NCBI GenBank assembly: GCA_963714255.1
Contig: CAVQNU010000021.1
Span: 185,869-249,868, forward strand
Direction of reading: 5' to 3'
Length of the DNA: 64,000 bases
DNA from: Rhodovastum sp963714255
Lineage (GTDB): Bacteria; Pseudomonadota; Alphaproteobacteria; Acetobacterales; Acetobacteraceae
Shown here in pieces: positions 24,847 to 32,718 of this stretch. Under the pieces are notes generated by a model, which saw only the letters and a list, made by a program, of their open reading frames with translations, ran no database searches and was not told the DNA's origin. The translations under genes were made by a program, and so were the position numbers. Position 1 is the stretch's first letter. Each line of letters begins with the position of its first letter.

Positions 24847-25557
24847 ATGACCCTGACCGGCCGGATCGCCCTGGTAACCGGGGCCAGCCGCGGCATCGGT
24901 GCCGCAACTGCCGTCGAGCTTGCCCGCCGCGGCGCCCATGTGGTGATCACCGCCCGCACCCAGGGCGGGCTGGAGGAAACCGACGACGCCATCCGCGCCG
25001 CCGGCGGCTCGGCCACGCTGCTGCCGCTTGATTTGAAGGACGGCGCCACGTTGGACACGCTCGGGCCGAGCCTGCTGGAGCGGTTCGGCCGGCTCGACAT
25101 CCTGGTATCCAACGCTGGCAGCCTCGGCACGCTGACGCCGGTGCCGCACATCCTGCCGCGGGACTGGGACGAGGTGGTAGGGGTGAATCTCAGCGCCGCG
25201 TGGCGGCTGATCCGCACCTGCGGCCCGCTGCTGATCGCGGCCGAGGCCGGGCGGGCGGTGTTCGTGACCAGCGGGATCGTGCAGCGGCCGGTCGCCTACT
25301 GGGGGGGCTATGGCGCCACCCAGGCGGGGCTGCACCATCTGGTGCAGACCTGGGCCGAGGAAACCCGGATCACCCGGCTGCGGGTGAACCTGGCCGATCC
25401 CGGCACGGTCGCCACCAGCCTGCGCCGGCATGCGTTTCCGGGGGAGGATCAGACGATGCTGCCGCAGCCCGCCGACATAGCGCCGGGTATCGCCGGGCTT
25501 TGCGAGGTGGGCGAGACGCGGCATGGGGACATGGTGCTCGTCGGGGCAAGCACGTGA
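24847..25557 (+). CDS. SDR-family protein lacking the catalytic lysine
   Basis: A 236-residue classical short-chain dehydrogenase: TGASRGIG cofactor loop at residues 11-18, SNAGSLG, active-site Ser142 in VTSGIV and Tyr155. The usual YxxxK lysine is a glutamine here (Y155-G-A-T-Q159, codon CAG). The lysine binds the cofactor ribose and lowers the tyrosine pKa, so activity as a normal dehydrogenase is doubtful. The gene begins immediately after the purF stop and is surely co-transcribed. Its last codons (GGG GCA AGC ACG TGA) are part of a hairpin repeat copy. Confidence 0.9.
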   Translation: MTLTGRIALVTGASRGIGAATAVELARRGAHVVITARTQGGLEETDDAIRAAGGSATLLPLDLKDGATLDTLGPSLLERFGRLDILVSNAGSLGTLTPVPHILPRDWDEVVGVNLSAAWRLIRTCGPLLIAAEAGRAVFVTSGIVQRPVAYWGGYGATQAGLHHLVQTWAEETRITRLRVNLADPGTVATSLRRHAFPGEDQTMLPQPADIAPGIAGLCEVGETRHGDMVLVGAST

Positions 25558-25603
25558 AGGAAGGCCAGGGCAGACCCCTGGTCTTCCTTCACGTGCTTGC
25601 CCC
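25543..25603. repeat. Short palindromic repeat mirrored into the SDR 3' end (copy 6)
   Basis: A 28-base stem with one mismatch around a five-base loop. The repeat part is GTGAAGGAAGGCCAGGG; outside it the locus-specific GGGGCAAGCAC of the SDR coding end is mirrored as GTGCTTGCCCC. It probably terminates the radA-cvpA-purF-SDR transcript and is followed by a short run of As. Confidence 0.9.
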
Positions 25604-25687
25604 GGTCCCGAAAAAACCTTGACAGCGAAACGCCCCATGCAAGCATGGGACCGATCGGTGCCACCCGTGTCATACAAACGGGCAGCA

Positions 25688-26044
25688 ATGGTGGGGAACA
25701 TGCAGTTGCAAACGGAACGGATTGCCGGAAACGTCACGATAGCATCGTTGAACGGCAAGCTCGACATTGCCGGCGCCATGGCGATCGACATCCCGTTCAA
25801 CGTTCTGGTCGGCCAGAATCGGGCGATCGTCGTGGATCTCTCGGGAGTCAGTTTCATCGCGTCCATGGGCCTGCGCACCCTGATCATGGGGGCGAAAACC
25901 GTCGCATCCAAAGGCGGGCGGATGGTTCTCCTGTCGCCCACCGAGGACGTAAAGAAAGTCCTCGACGACAGCGGCACGAGTACGCTCCTGCCGGTTTATG
26001 CCGATCTGGACCAAGCGGTCGCCGCGGTCGGGGGCCGGCGGTAA
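25688..26044 (+). CDS. STAS-domain anti-sigma-factor antagonist
   Basis: A 118-residue single STAS domain like SpoIIAA/RsbV. The phosphorylation loop VDLSGVSFIASMGLRTLI keeps the serine (Ser59) that the partner kinase phosphorylates; the usual DSSG reads ASMG. It should bind and release the HATPase anti-sigma factor encoded 26 bases downstream. ATG 25688 is taken as start; ATG 25700 is possible. First gene of a three-gene partner-switching module; the preceding SDR is separated by a hairpin. Confidence 0.88.
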   Translation: MVGNMQLQTERIAGNVTIASLNGKLDIAGAMAIDIPFNVLVGQNRAIVVDLSGVSFIASMGLRTLIMGAKTVASKGGRMVLLSPTEDVKKVLDDSGTSTLLPVYADLDQAVAAVGGRR

Positions 26045-26070
26045 TCGGTGCGGCCGTCGTAGCGTTGGCA

Positions 26071-26502
26071 ATGATCATGCCGGTACCGGAGCAGCTCGAT
26101 CTTCCGTGCCAGATGGAGGCCCTGCAGGTCCTGGCGATGCGCGCGGAGCGATTTGCCGCACAGGCCGGCGTGCCGCAGCGCGTATCGTTCGCTCTGCAAC
26201 TATGTCTTGAGGAGGCAACGTCGAACGTGATCCGCCACGGCGGGCTGGCCGGGGATGCGACGGTCAGCGTTTCGCTGGCGGTGGGGGATGGGCACCTGGT
26301 GGCCGAGATCGCCGACCGGGGCGTTGCCTTCGATCCGCTCCAGGCGCTCGAGCCGCCGAAGCCCACCACGCTGGAGGCGGCGGCCGAGGGTGGTCGCGGC
26401 ATTGCCCTGATGCGCCGGTTCTGCCCCGATATCAGCTATTCCTGCACCGCAGGAACCAACCGGCTGCGCCTGGCCTTTGCGCTCGATCCTCCGCCACGCT
26501 GA
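26071..26502 (+). CDS. Anti-sigma regulatory factor, HATPase (RsbW-like) kinase
   Basis: A 143-residue GHKL ATPase domain of the RsbW/SpoIIAB type. N box: EEATSNVIRHG (Asn52); G1 box: IADRGVAFDP; G2 box: GGRGIALMRRF. It should phosphorylate the STAS protein upstream and sequester a sigma factor or other target. No ribosome site is clear; ATG 26071 or 26077 both fit. It sits between the STAS and receiver-PP2C genes, 26 and 29 bases apart, so the three are one operon. Confidence 0.87.
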   Translation: MIMPVPEQLDLPCQMEALQVLAMRAERFAAQAGVPQRVSFALQLCLEEATSNVIRHGGLAGDATVSVSLAVGDGHLVAEIADRGVAFDPLQALEPPKPTTLEAAAEGGRGIALMRRFCPDISYSCTAGTNRLRLAFALDPPPR

Positions 26503-26531
26503 AGGCCGGCGCCGCGCCACGCCATGGAGGC

Positions 26532-27716
26532 ATGGAATTGCCGCAACACCGCCCCGCCCGGCTTCTGGTGGTGGACGACAACCCCGACAACCGCGAGATG
26601 CTGGGGCGCCGGCTGGAGCGCCTGGGCCATCGCGACATCGCCACCGCCGCCGACGGGCTGGAGGCCTACGAATTGCTGTGCGCGAACCGCTTCGATGCGG
26701 TGCTGCTGGATGTGATGATGCCGCGCATGGGGGGCGTGGAGCTGCTCGAGCGGATGCGGGCGGAGAACCGGCTGGACGAAACGCCGGTGATCATGATCTC
26801 GGCCGAGACCGAACTGGACACGTTGGTCCGCTGCATCGAGCTGGGGGCCGAGGATTACCTGCCGAAGCCGTTCAATCCGGTGCTGTTGCGGGCGCGGCTC
26901 GGCTCGGTGCTGGAGAAGCGGGCGCTGCGCGCCGCGGTGCGGGCCCAGTTGGCGGCGCTGGAACAGGATCTGGCGCAGGCCCGTGCGCAGCAACTCAGCA
27001 TGGTGCCGACCGAGTTTCCCGGCCCTGCCACCGGGCATCGCGTCAGCGTGTTCGCGTCCATGCATCCGGCCCGGCAGGTGGGCGGGGATTTGTTTGATTG
27101 TTTCGATCTGACGTCGAACTCCCTGTGCCTGGCGGTTGGCGACGTCTCCGGCAAGGGCATGCCGGCGGCGCTGTTCATGGCGCGGGCGCGCAGTTCGCTG
27201 CGATCGACCGCCCTGCAGATCGCGGCGCTGACCGGTCGCGTTCCCGGCCCGGCCGAAGTCGTGGACTGGGTCAATCGCGAGCTGTGCCGCAACAATGCGG
27301 GCTGCATGTTCATCACTTTATTCCTGGGGATTCTGGACCTGCCGGGCGGGCGGCTGGATTTCGTCAATGCCGGCCACGTGCGCCCGTACTGGCTCACCGC
27401 CTGCGGGGAGGTGCGTGTGATCGCCTGCCCGCCGGGTCTGCCGCTGGGCATTATGGCGGACGCGGCACAGCCGACGAACACCGTGACGCTGGGTGCGGGC
27501 GACGGGCTGGTGGTGATCACCGACGGGCTGCCGGAAATGACCAACGCCGAGGATGCTTTCTATACGCCCGCCCGGGTGATGGATGACCTGCGCGAGCTGT
27601 GCGGCGCGGAGCCGGAGGCGCTGATTACCGAACTCTGCGCGCGGGTGCTGCGGTTTGCGGGGGGCGCCGAACAGGCTGATGATGTGACGGCGTTGGCGGT
27701 GCGGGTGCTTGGGTGA
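26532..27716 (+). CDS. Response regulator with PP2C (RsbU/SpoIIE-type) phosphatase
   Basis: A 394-residue protein. Residues 10-125 form a receiver with acidic D15/D16, phospho-acceptor D60 in LLDVMMPRMGG, S90 and K112 (PKPF). A short coiled coil (about 125-160) leads to a PP2C phosphatase domain with the metal motifs GGDLFD, GDVSGKGMPAALFMA, NAGH and GDGLVVITDGLPE. It should dephosphorylate the STAS protein when its receiver is phosphorylated, releasing the target. GGAGG is too close to ATG 26532 and better placed for TTG 26538. The last codons (VLG-TGA) lie in a dispersed repeat. No histidine kinase or sigma gene is nearby. Confidence 0.92.
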   Translation: MELPQHRPARLLVVDDNPDNREMLGRRLERLGHRDIATAADGLEAYELLCANRFDAVLLDVMMPRMGGVELLERMRAENRLDETPVIMISAETELDTLVRCIELGAEDYLPKPFNPVLLRARLGSVLEKRALRAAVRAQLAALEQDLAQARAQQLSMVPTEFPGPATGHRVSVFASMHPARQVGGDLFDCFDLTSNSLCLAVGDVSGKGMPAALFMARARSSLRSTALQIAALTGRVPGPAEVVDWVNRELCRNNAGCMFITLFLGILDLPGGRLDFVNAGHVRPYWLTACGEVRVIACPPGLPLGIMADAAQPTNTVTLGAGDGLVVITDGLPEMTNAEDAFYTPARVMDDLRELCGAEPEALITELCARVLRFAGGAEQADDVTALAVRVLG

Positions 27717-27926
27717 AGGAAGGCCAGGGCTCTGCCCTGGACCCGCCAAGGGGCAGTGGCCCCTTGGAACCCATTACTTTTAGACAGTTGTTTTGAGAGG
27801 GGGTTTAGGCGGTGAACCGGTTCACTGCCTAACCCCCTGTCAAAACAACTCTCTTAAGTAGCGGGGTCCAGGGGGCCACTGCCCCCTGGCGGGTCCAGGG
27901 CAGAGCCCTGGCCTTCCTTCCTTCCC
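27703..27926. repeat. Full-length palindromic repeat (copy 7)
   Basis: Two arms and a long core. The core stem is AGACAGTTGTTTTGA + GAGGGGGTTTAGGCGG, closing on GTGAACCGGTTCAC. The left end, GGGTGCTTGGGTGAAGG, contains the last codons and stop of the PP2C gene. Lies between that gene and the Nudix gene. Confidence 0.93.
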
Positions 27927-27952
27927 AGGTATCCAGCCGCTAAGGTGCCTCC

Positions 27953-28597
27953 ATGCCCCGTTCCGCCCCCCTCCCCCCCTATCCCGGTCTCATTATCGAA
28001 TCGGATGAAACCGTCTGGGACGGGCGTTTCCCCCTCCAGCGCATCCGTTTCCGCCAGCGCCGTTTCGATGGCACGACGAACGCCTTGCGCACCTGGGAGC
28101 TATGGCGCCGCGGCCGCGCCGCCGCCCTGCTGCCCTACGACCCGGTCGCCGACGCGGTGCTGCTGATCGAGCAGTTTCGCCTGCCCGCGCTCGCTGCGGG
28201 GATCGATCCCGTCATGGTGGAAATACCGGCCGGCCTGTGCGACCCCGGCGAGGACGCCGCCACCACGCTCGCGCGCGAGACCGAGGAGGAACTGGGCGTG
28301 CCGATGCGGCGGACGCTGCGGATCGGCGATTTCCTGCTCACCCCCGGCGGCTGCGACGAGCAGGTGTCGCTGCACGTGGGCGAAGTGACCGCGCCGCCGT
28401 GCGCGCCCGACGGGCTGGTCGGGCTGACCGGCTTGGCGTCCGAGGCCGAAGATATACGCGTGCGGGTCTGGCCCGCGGCGCGCGCCATCGAGGCGGCGCT
28501 GGCCGGGCAAATGCCCAACTCGGTCACCACCATCGCCCTGCTCTGGCTCGCCGCGCGGCGGGAGGCGCTGCGTGCGGCCTGGAAGGACCCCGCATGA
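27953..28597 (+). CDS. Nudix hydrolase, ADP-ribose pyrophosphatase type
   Basis: A 214-residue Nudix enzyme. The Nudix box at residues 94-116 fits G-x5-E-x7-REUxEExGU: GLCDPGE at its start and RETEEELGV at its end. The preceding VMVEIPAG and the N-terminal strand-swapped region resemble NudF/ADP-ribose pyrophosphatases, which split ADP-ribose into AMP and ribose 5-phosphate. The stop overlaps the start of the AlaX gene by four bases, so the two are coupled. Confidence 0.9.
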   Translation: MPRSAPLPPYPGLIIESDETVWDGRFPLQRIRFRQRRFDGTTNALRTWELWRRGRAAALLPYDPVADAVLLIEQFRLPALAAGIDPVMVEIPAGLCDPGEDAATTLARETEEELGVPMRRTLRIGDFLLTPGGCDEQVSLHVGEVTAPPCAPDGLVGLTGLASEAEDIRVRVWPAARAIEAALAGQMPNSVTTIALLWLAARREALRAAWKDPA

Positions 28598-29307
28598 CCG
28601 AACGGCTGTTTCTGGACAACTCGGCGCTGCGCAGCGCCGGGGCAAGGGTGCTGTTCGCCGCGCCGGAGGGGATCGTGCTGGACCGGACCGTCTTCTACGC
28701 GCGCTCGGGCGGCCAGCCCGGCGATGTCGGCGTGCTGCGCTGGCAGGGCGGTGAGACGGCGATCGCGGATACGGTGAAGGGGGACGGCGAAACCATCCTG
28801 CACATCCCGGCGCCGGGGGCGGCGCTGCCGCCGGAAGGCGCGGCGGTGGTGGGGGAAATCGACTGGGAACGCCGGCACCGGCTGATGCGCATGCACACCG
28901 CGCTGCACCTGCTATGCGTCGTGCTGCCGGGCATTGCGGTCACCGGCGGCAGCGTGGGGGCGGACAAGTCGCGGCTGGATTTCGACCTGCCGGACCCGCC
29001 GGCCAAGGAGGAGATCGAGCGGCGGCTGAACGCGGTGATCGCCGCCGCCCATCCGGTGCGTCCGGAATGGGTGGAGGAATCGGTGCTGGATGACAATCCG
29101 GCGCTGGTGCGCACCTTGTCGGTGCAGCCGCCGCGCGGCCTGGGGCGGCTGCGGCTGCTGCGCATCGGTGCCGGCGATCCGCCGGTCGACTTGCAGCCCT
29201 GCGGCGGCACCCATGTGTCCAGCACCGCCGAAATCGGCCCGGTGGTGGTGCAGAAGATCGAGAACAAGGGCCGGCAGAACCGCCGCATCACCGTCGCCCT
29301 GGCCTGA
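28594..29307 (+). CDS. Alanyl-tRNA editing protein AlaX
   Basis: A 237-residue free-standing editing domain related to the alanyl-tRNA synthetase editing module. The zinc site is complete: H101-x3-H105 (MHTALH) and C203-x3-H207 (CGGTH). It hydrolyses Ser-tRNA(Ala) or Gly-tRNA(Ala). Length is that of the AlaX-M class. It overlaps the Nudix gene by four bases and is followed after 15 bases by a sulfurtransferase, then by cystathionine beta-lyase, suggesting one transcript of amino-acid housekeeping genes. Confidence 0.93.
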   Translation: MTERLFLDNSALRSAGARVLFAAPEGIVLDRTVFYARSGGQPGDVGVLRWQGGETAIADTVKGDGETILHIPAPGAALPPEGAAVVGEIDWERRHRLMRMHTALHLLCVVLPGIAVTGGSVGADKSRLDFDLPDPPAKEEIERRLNAVIAAAHPVRPEWVEESVLDDNPALVRTLSVQPPRGLGRLRLLRIGAGDPPVDLQPCGGTHVSSTAEIGPVVVQKIENKGRQNRRITVALA

Positions 29308-29322
29308 GAAAGGGACGCACGC

Positions 29323-30162
29323 ATGACCGAGACCCTGGTTTCCACCGACTGGCTGGCGGCGCGCCTCGGCACGCCGGATCTGGTGGTGTTCGACGCCACC
29401 AAATATCTGCCCACCGAACCCAGGGACGCGGCGGCGGAGTTCCGCGCCGCCCGTATTCCCGGGGCGCGCCTGTTCGACATCGACGCCATCGCCGATGCCG
29501 ATACCGATCTGCCGCACATGGTGCCGGCGCCGGGACGGTTCGCGCGGCTGATCGGCGCGCTCGGTGTTTCCAACGACAGTTTCGTGGTGTTCTACGATCA
29601 GAAGGGGCTGTTCTCGGCTGCGCGCGGCTGGTGGATGATGGGGCTGTTCGGCCACGACCGGGCGGCGGTGCTCGATGGCGGGCTGCCGAAATGGGTGGCG
29701 GAGAACAAGCCGGTCGAGAGCGGCGACGCGCCGCCGGCGACGCCGGCGACCTTCCGGCCGGATTTCCGGGCCGCCCGCCTGCGCGGCATCGGCGATATTC
29801 TGGAAAATCTGGCCGCCCCCCGCGAACTGGTGCTCGACGCCCGTGCCGCCGGCCGCTTCACCGGCGAGATGCCCGAGCCGCGCGCCGGCATGCGCTCGGG
29901 CCATATTCCGGGCGCGGCCAACCTGCCCTACACGGCATTGCTTGCCCCCGACCAGACATTGCTGCCGCCGGATGTGCTGCGCGCCCGGCTGGCCGAGGCC
30001 GGGGTGGACGGCAGCCGGCCGGTGGTCACCTCCTGCGGCAGCGGCGTGAGCGCCTGTATCCTGACGCTCGCCATGGTGCATGCCGGTCTGCCGTTTGGCG
30101 CCGTGTATGACGGGTCCTGGACCGAATGGGGCGGCCGCCCCGATACCCCGGTGGAGAACTAA
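29323..30162 (+). CDS. sseA: Thiosulfate / 3-mercaptopyruvate sulfurtransferase
   Basis: A 279-residue protein of two rhodanese domains; the second is catalytic with Cys238 in the loop CGSGVSA. The CGSGV(S/T)A loop is typical of 3-mercaptopyruvate sulfurtransferases (SseA), whereas thiosulfate sulfurtransferases usually have CRKGV(T/S). It transfers sulfur to a thiol acceptor or cyanide. The neighbouring cystathionine beta-lyase fits a sulfur amino acid theme. Start ATG 29323 follows GAAAGGGA. Confidence 0.92.
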   Translation: MTETLVSTDWLAARLGTPDLVVFDATKYLPTEPRDAAAEFRAARIPGARLFDIDAIADADTDLPHMVPAPGRFARLIGALGVSNDSFVVFYDQKGLFSAARGWWMMGLFGHDRAAVLDGGLPKWVAENKPVESGDAPPATPATFRPDFRAARLRGIGDILENLAAPRELVLDARAAGRFTGEMPEPRAGMRSGHIPGAANLPYTALLAPDQTLLPPDVLRARLAEAGVDGSRPVVTSCGSGVSACILTLAMVHAGLPFGAVYDGSWTEWGGRPDTPVEN

Positions 30163-30167
30163 GCCCG

Positions 30168-31370
30168 ATGCCCGACGACGCCGCGCCGCACGGAAGCCAC
30201 CGGTTGCACACCCGCCTGTCGCATGCCGGCCGGGCCGGCACGCATGCGGCGGGCTTCGTCAACCCGGCGGTGCACCGCGGCTCCACCGTGCTGTACCCGA
30301 GCATGGCGGAGCGCCGCGCGGCCGGGGCGCACCGCTACGAGCAGAAACTGATCTACGGCGTCATGGGCACGCCGACGCATTGGCCGCTGGAGAACGTGAT
30401 CGCCGAAATCGAGGGCGGCACGCACTGCCAGATCGTCTCGTCCGGACTGGCGGCCATCACCACGCCGCTGCTGGCCTTCCTGAACGCGGGTGACCATTTG
30501 CTGATGCCCAATTCGGTCTATGGCCCGGCGCGCGCCTTCTGCGACGGCATGCTGCAGCGCTATGGCATCGAAACGACCTATTACGACCCCTGCACCGACG
30601 CGGCCGGTATTGCCCCGCTGTTTCGCCCCACGACCGCGGTGCTGTTCACCGAAAGCCCCGGCAGCCACACGTTCGAGGTGCAGGACATCCCCGCCCTCGC
30701 CGCGGTTGCCCATGCGCGCGGCGCCAAGGTGCTGATGGACAACACCTGGGGCATCCATTTTTTCCAGCCCTTCGCCAAGGGCGTGGACTGCTCCATCCAG
30801 GCCCTGACCAAATACGTGGTCGGCCATTCCGACGTGCTGCTCGGCGCCATTACGGTAAACACCGAGGCCGACTGGGAACGCGTGCGCGGCACCGCGCTGG
30901 CGCTCGGCCAGTTCGCCAGCCCCGACGATTGCTGGCTGGCCCTGCGCGGCGTGCGCACCATGGCGGTGCGGCTGGAACGGCAGATGCAATCCGCCATCGC
31001 GGTCGCCTCCTGGCTGCGCACGCGGCCGGAGGTGGCCGAGGTGCTGCACCCCGCCCTGCCCGGCGCGCGCGGCCACGAATTGTGGAAGCGCGACTTCTCC
31101 GGCGCCTGCAGCCTGTTCGGCGTGGTGTTCCAGCCGCACTACACCCAGGCCGAGGTCTGGGCCTTCGCCGAGGCGCTGCAGCTGTTCGGCATCGGCGCGT
31201 CCTGGGGCGGCTACGAAAGCCTGGCGCTGCCCACCAACGGGTTCATCACCCGCACCGCCGGCAGCGGCACGTTCGGAGGCCAGTTGCTGCGGCTGCATAT
31301 CGGGCTGGAAGCGGTGGAGGACCTGACCGCGGACCTTCAACAGGCGCTCGCGGTGCTTGCGGGAGGGTAA
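30168..31370 (+). CDS. metC: Cystathionine beta-lyase
   Basis: A 400-residue PLP enzyme of the Cys/Met metabolism family that cleaves cystathionine to homocysteine, pyruvate and ammonia. Family signatures: VHRGSTVLYPS, YGVMGTPTHWPLE, SSGLAAITTPLLAFL, MDNTWGIHFFQP, the PLP lysine K215 in ALTKYVVGHSDV, and SWGGYESLALP near the C-terminus. The SWGGYESL motif is typical of MetC-type lyases. ATG 30168 is used; a longer frame from 30126 lies within the previous gene's end. Confidence 0.95.
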   Translation: MPDDAAPHGSHRLHTRLSHAGRAGTHAAGFVNPAVHRGSTVLYPSMAERRAAGAHRYEQKLIYGVMGTPTHWPLENVIAEIEGGTHCQIVSSGLAAITTPLLAFLNAGDHLLMPNSVYGPARAFCDGMLQRYGIETTYYDPCTDAAGIAPLFRPTTAVLFTESPGSHTFEVQDIPALAAVAHARGAKVLMDNTWGIHFFQPFAKGVDCSIQALTKYVVGHSDVLLGAITVNTEADWERVRGTALALGQFASPDDCWLALRGVRTMAVRLERQMQSAIAVASWLRTRPEVAEVLHPALPGARGHELWKRDFSGACSLFGVVFQPHYTQAEVWAFAEALQLFGIGASWGGYESLALPTNGFITRTAGSGTFGGQLLRLHIGLEAVEDLTADLQQALAVLAGG

Positions 31371-31561
31371 CGGCGCGCCCCGCCCCGCGACATGCGCGCC
31401 GATGCGCAAACGCGGCTTCCGCAAAGAAGCGATACATGGCAAACATTGCTGGCATGCGCCGGCGACCGCCAGCCCGGGTTGATCGGGGCTGGCGTCCGCC
31501 GGTGCGGGTAACACTCCGCTCCCGGAACCAGGCGCTGTCTCCATTGCCGAGGATGTCGTTG

Positions 31562-32008
31562 ATGCCTTCACGAAGTGCAGGGGTGCGCTTGCTTGTGGCG
31601 ATGATCGTGGCATCGGCCCTGGCGTGTCCGCCCGCGCCGGTCCTGGCCGCGCAGGACGCGCCGGCGCCGGGCCAGGCGGCAACGACCGCGCCGGTCGCCA
31701 AGCCGGCGCCGCCGGCGCCCGCGCCAGCGGGGCTGACCGATAACGAGCTTCAGGGCTATGCCTGCCTCGCGGGCGCCGCGGTCGCGCTGGGCCTGGTGAC
31801 GGCCGCGGGCCCGCTGGAAGTGGTGCATGTGATGGCCGGGGCCGATACGTTCTGGGTACCCACTGGCGGCGCCCTCGTGGTCTGGACCGCCATGGCGGCC
31901 AGCGCAGGCGCGCTGGCCTGCGCCGGGTTCGGCGCGGCGGCGCCGGCCGCGATCCATGCCTGGGACTATCTGACCAGTGTCTCCTGGCTGCATCCGGGCC
32001 GGCAGTGA
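31562..32008 (+). CDS. Small membrane protein, tandem paralogue 1
   Basis: A 148-residue protein: signal peptide (residues about 8-30, cleaved near VLAAQ), a Pro/Ala/Gln-rich linker, then GLTDNELQGYACLAGAAVALG and a second hydrophobic segment with AASAGALACAGFG. The segment from GLTD to HAWDYL aligns along its whole length with the next gene (GLTDLQLIGYGC... KHAWDNI), including one cysteine in each membrane segment. ATG 31562 is nine bases after GAGG; ATG 31553 is too close to it. I do not recognise the family. Tandem duplication is evident. Confidence 0.7.
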   Translation: MPSRSAGVRLLVAMIVASALACPPAPVLAAQDAPAPGQAATTAPVAKPAPPAPAPAGLTDNELQGYACLAGAAVALGLVTAAGPLEVVHVMAGADTFWVPTGGALVVWTAMAASAGALACAGFGAAAPAAIHAWDYLTSVSWLHPGRQ

Positions 32009-32100
32009 CCCGGGTTCCGGCCGGATCATGCAGGCTGTGTGAAACTGGCGCCGCCGCCCGTGCCGGAGCGGCGGCTTTCGTGTTCGGAAGGATCGTATCG

Positions 32101-32562
32101 ATGATTTCGCGAGGATTTGCGGCGTTGCGGCCGTGCATGGTTCGGGGCGTGGTCGGGGTGCTCGCGCTGGCGCTGATGCTGGCCACTCCGCGGGTGCCGC
32201 TCTATGCGGCGGACCAGGGCGGAACCGCGGCCCTGACCACCGACACCACCGCGCAGCCGGCACCGGCCAAGCCCGCGGCGGACGCCGACGCGGCAAGCGG
32301 CGGGCTGACCGATCTGCAGCTCATCGGCTATGGCTGCATCGTCGGCGCCGCGGTGCTGATGACCGTGACGGCGGCGGCCGGCGCCACCGAAGTGGTGCAG
32401 ATCTTCGCCGGCGGCGCGCTGGTGCCGAGTTCCAGGCTGGTGCTGTGGACCGCGCTGACGATGGGAGCGGCGGCGCAGACCTGCACCGCGACCGGGCTGG
32501 CAGCGCCGGCTGTGAAACATGCTTGGGACAATATCACGGGGCTTTTTTGGGGTGGGAACTGA
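32101..32562 (+). CDS. Small membrane protein, tandem paralogue 2
   Basis: A 153-residue protein of the same plan as its upstream neighbour: signal peptide (about residues 12-37, ending PLYAA), low-complexity linker, GLTDLQLIGYGCIVGAAVLM membrane segment, a variable loop (FAGGALVPSSRLVLW), a second segment with a cysteine (AAAQTCTATG), and KHAWDNITGLFWG at the end. ATG 32101 is eight bases after AAGGA. Function unknown; the conserved Gly-Tyr-x-Cys and paired cysteines are the features to follow. Confidence 0.7.
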   Translation: MISRGFAALRPCMVRGVVGVLALALMLATPRVPLYAADQGGTAALTTDTTAQPAPAKPAADADAASGGLTDLQLIGYGCIVGAAVLMTVTAAAGATEVVQIFAGGALVPSSRLVLWTALTMGAAAQTCTATGLAAPAVKHAWDNITGLFWGGN

Positions 32563-32570
32563 TTGATCCT

Positions 32571-32718
32571 ATGGAGGCTTCGCCCCCAACCCCACCAGGG
32601 GCGTTGCCCCTGGACCCCACCAAGGGCTTCGCCCTTGGAACCCATTCTTAAATAATGGGGTCAAGGGGGCCACTGCCCCCTTGCGGGTCCAGGGCAGAGC
32701 CCTGGCCTTCCTTTCTTA
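32571..32718. repeat. Dispersed palindromic repeat (copy 8)
   Basis: The left part is a variant made of GGCTTCGCCC, CCAGGGGC-GTT-GCCCCTGG and CCAAGGGC-TTC-GCCCTTGG hairpins; the right arm is close to consensus and ends CCCTGGCCTTCC. Between paralogue 2 and the convergent Fur-family gene. Confidence 0.88.
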
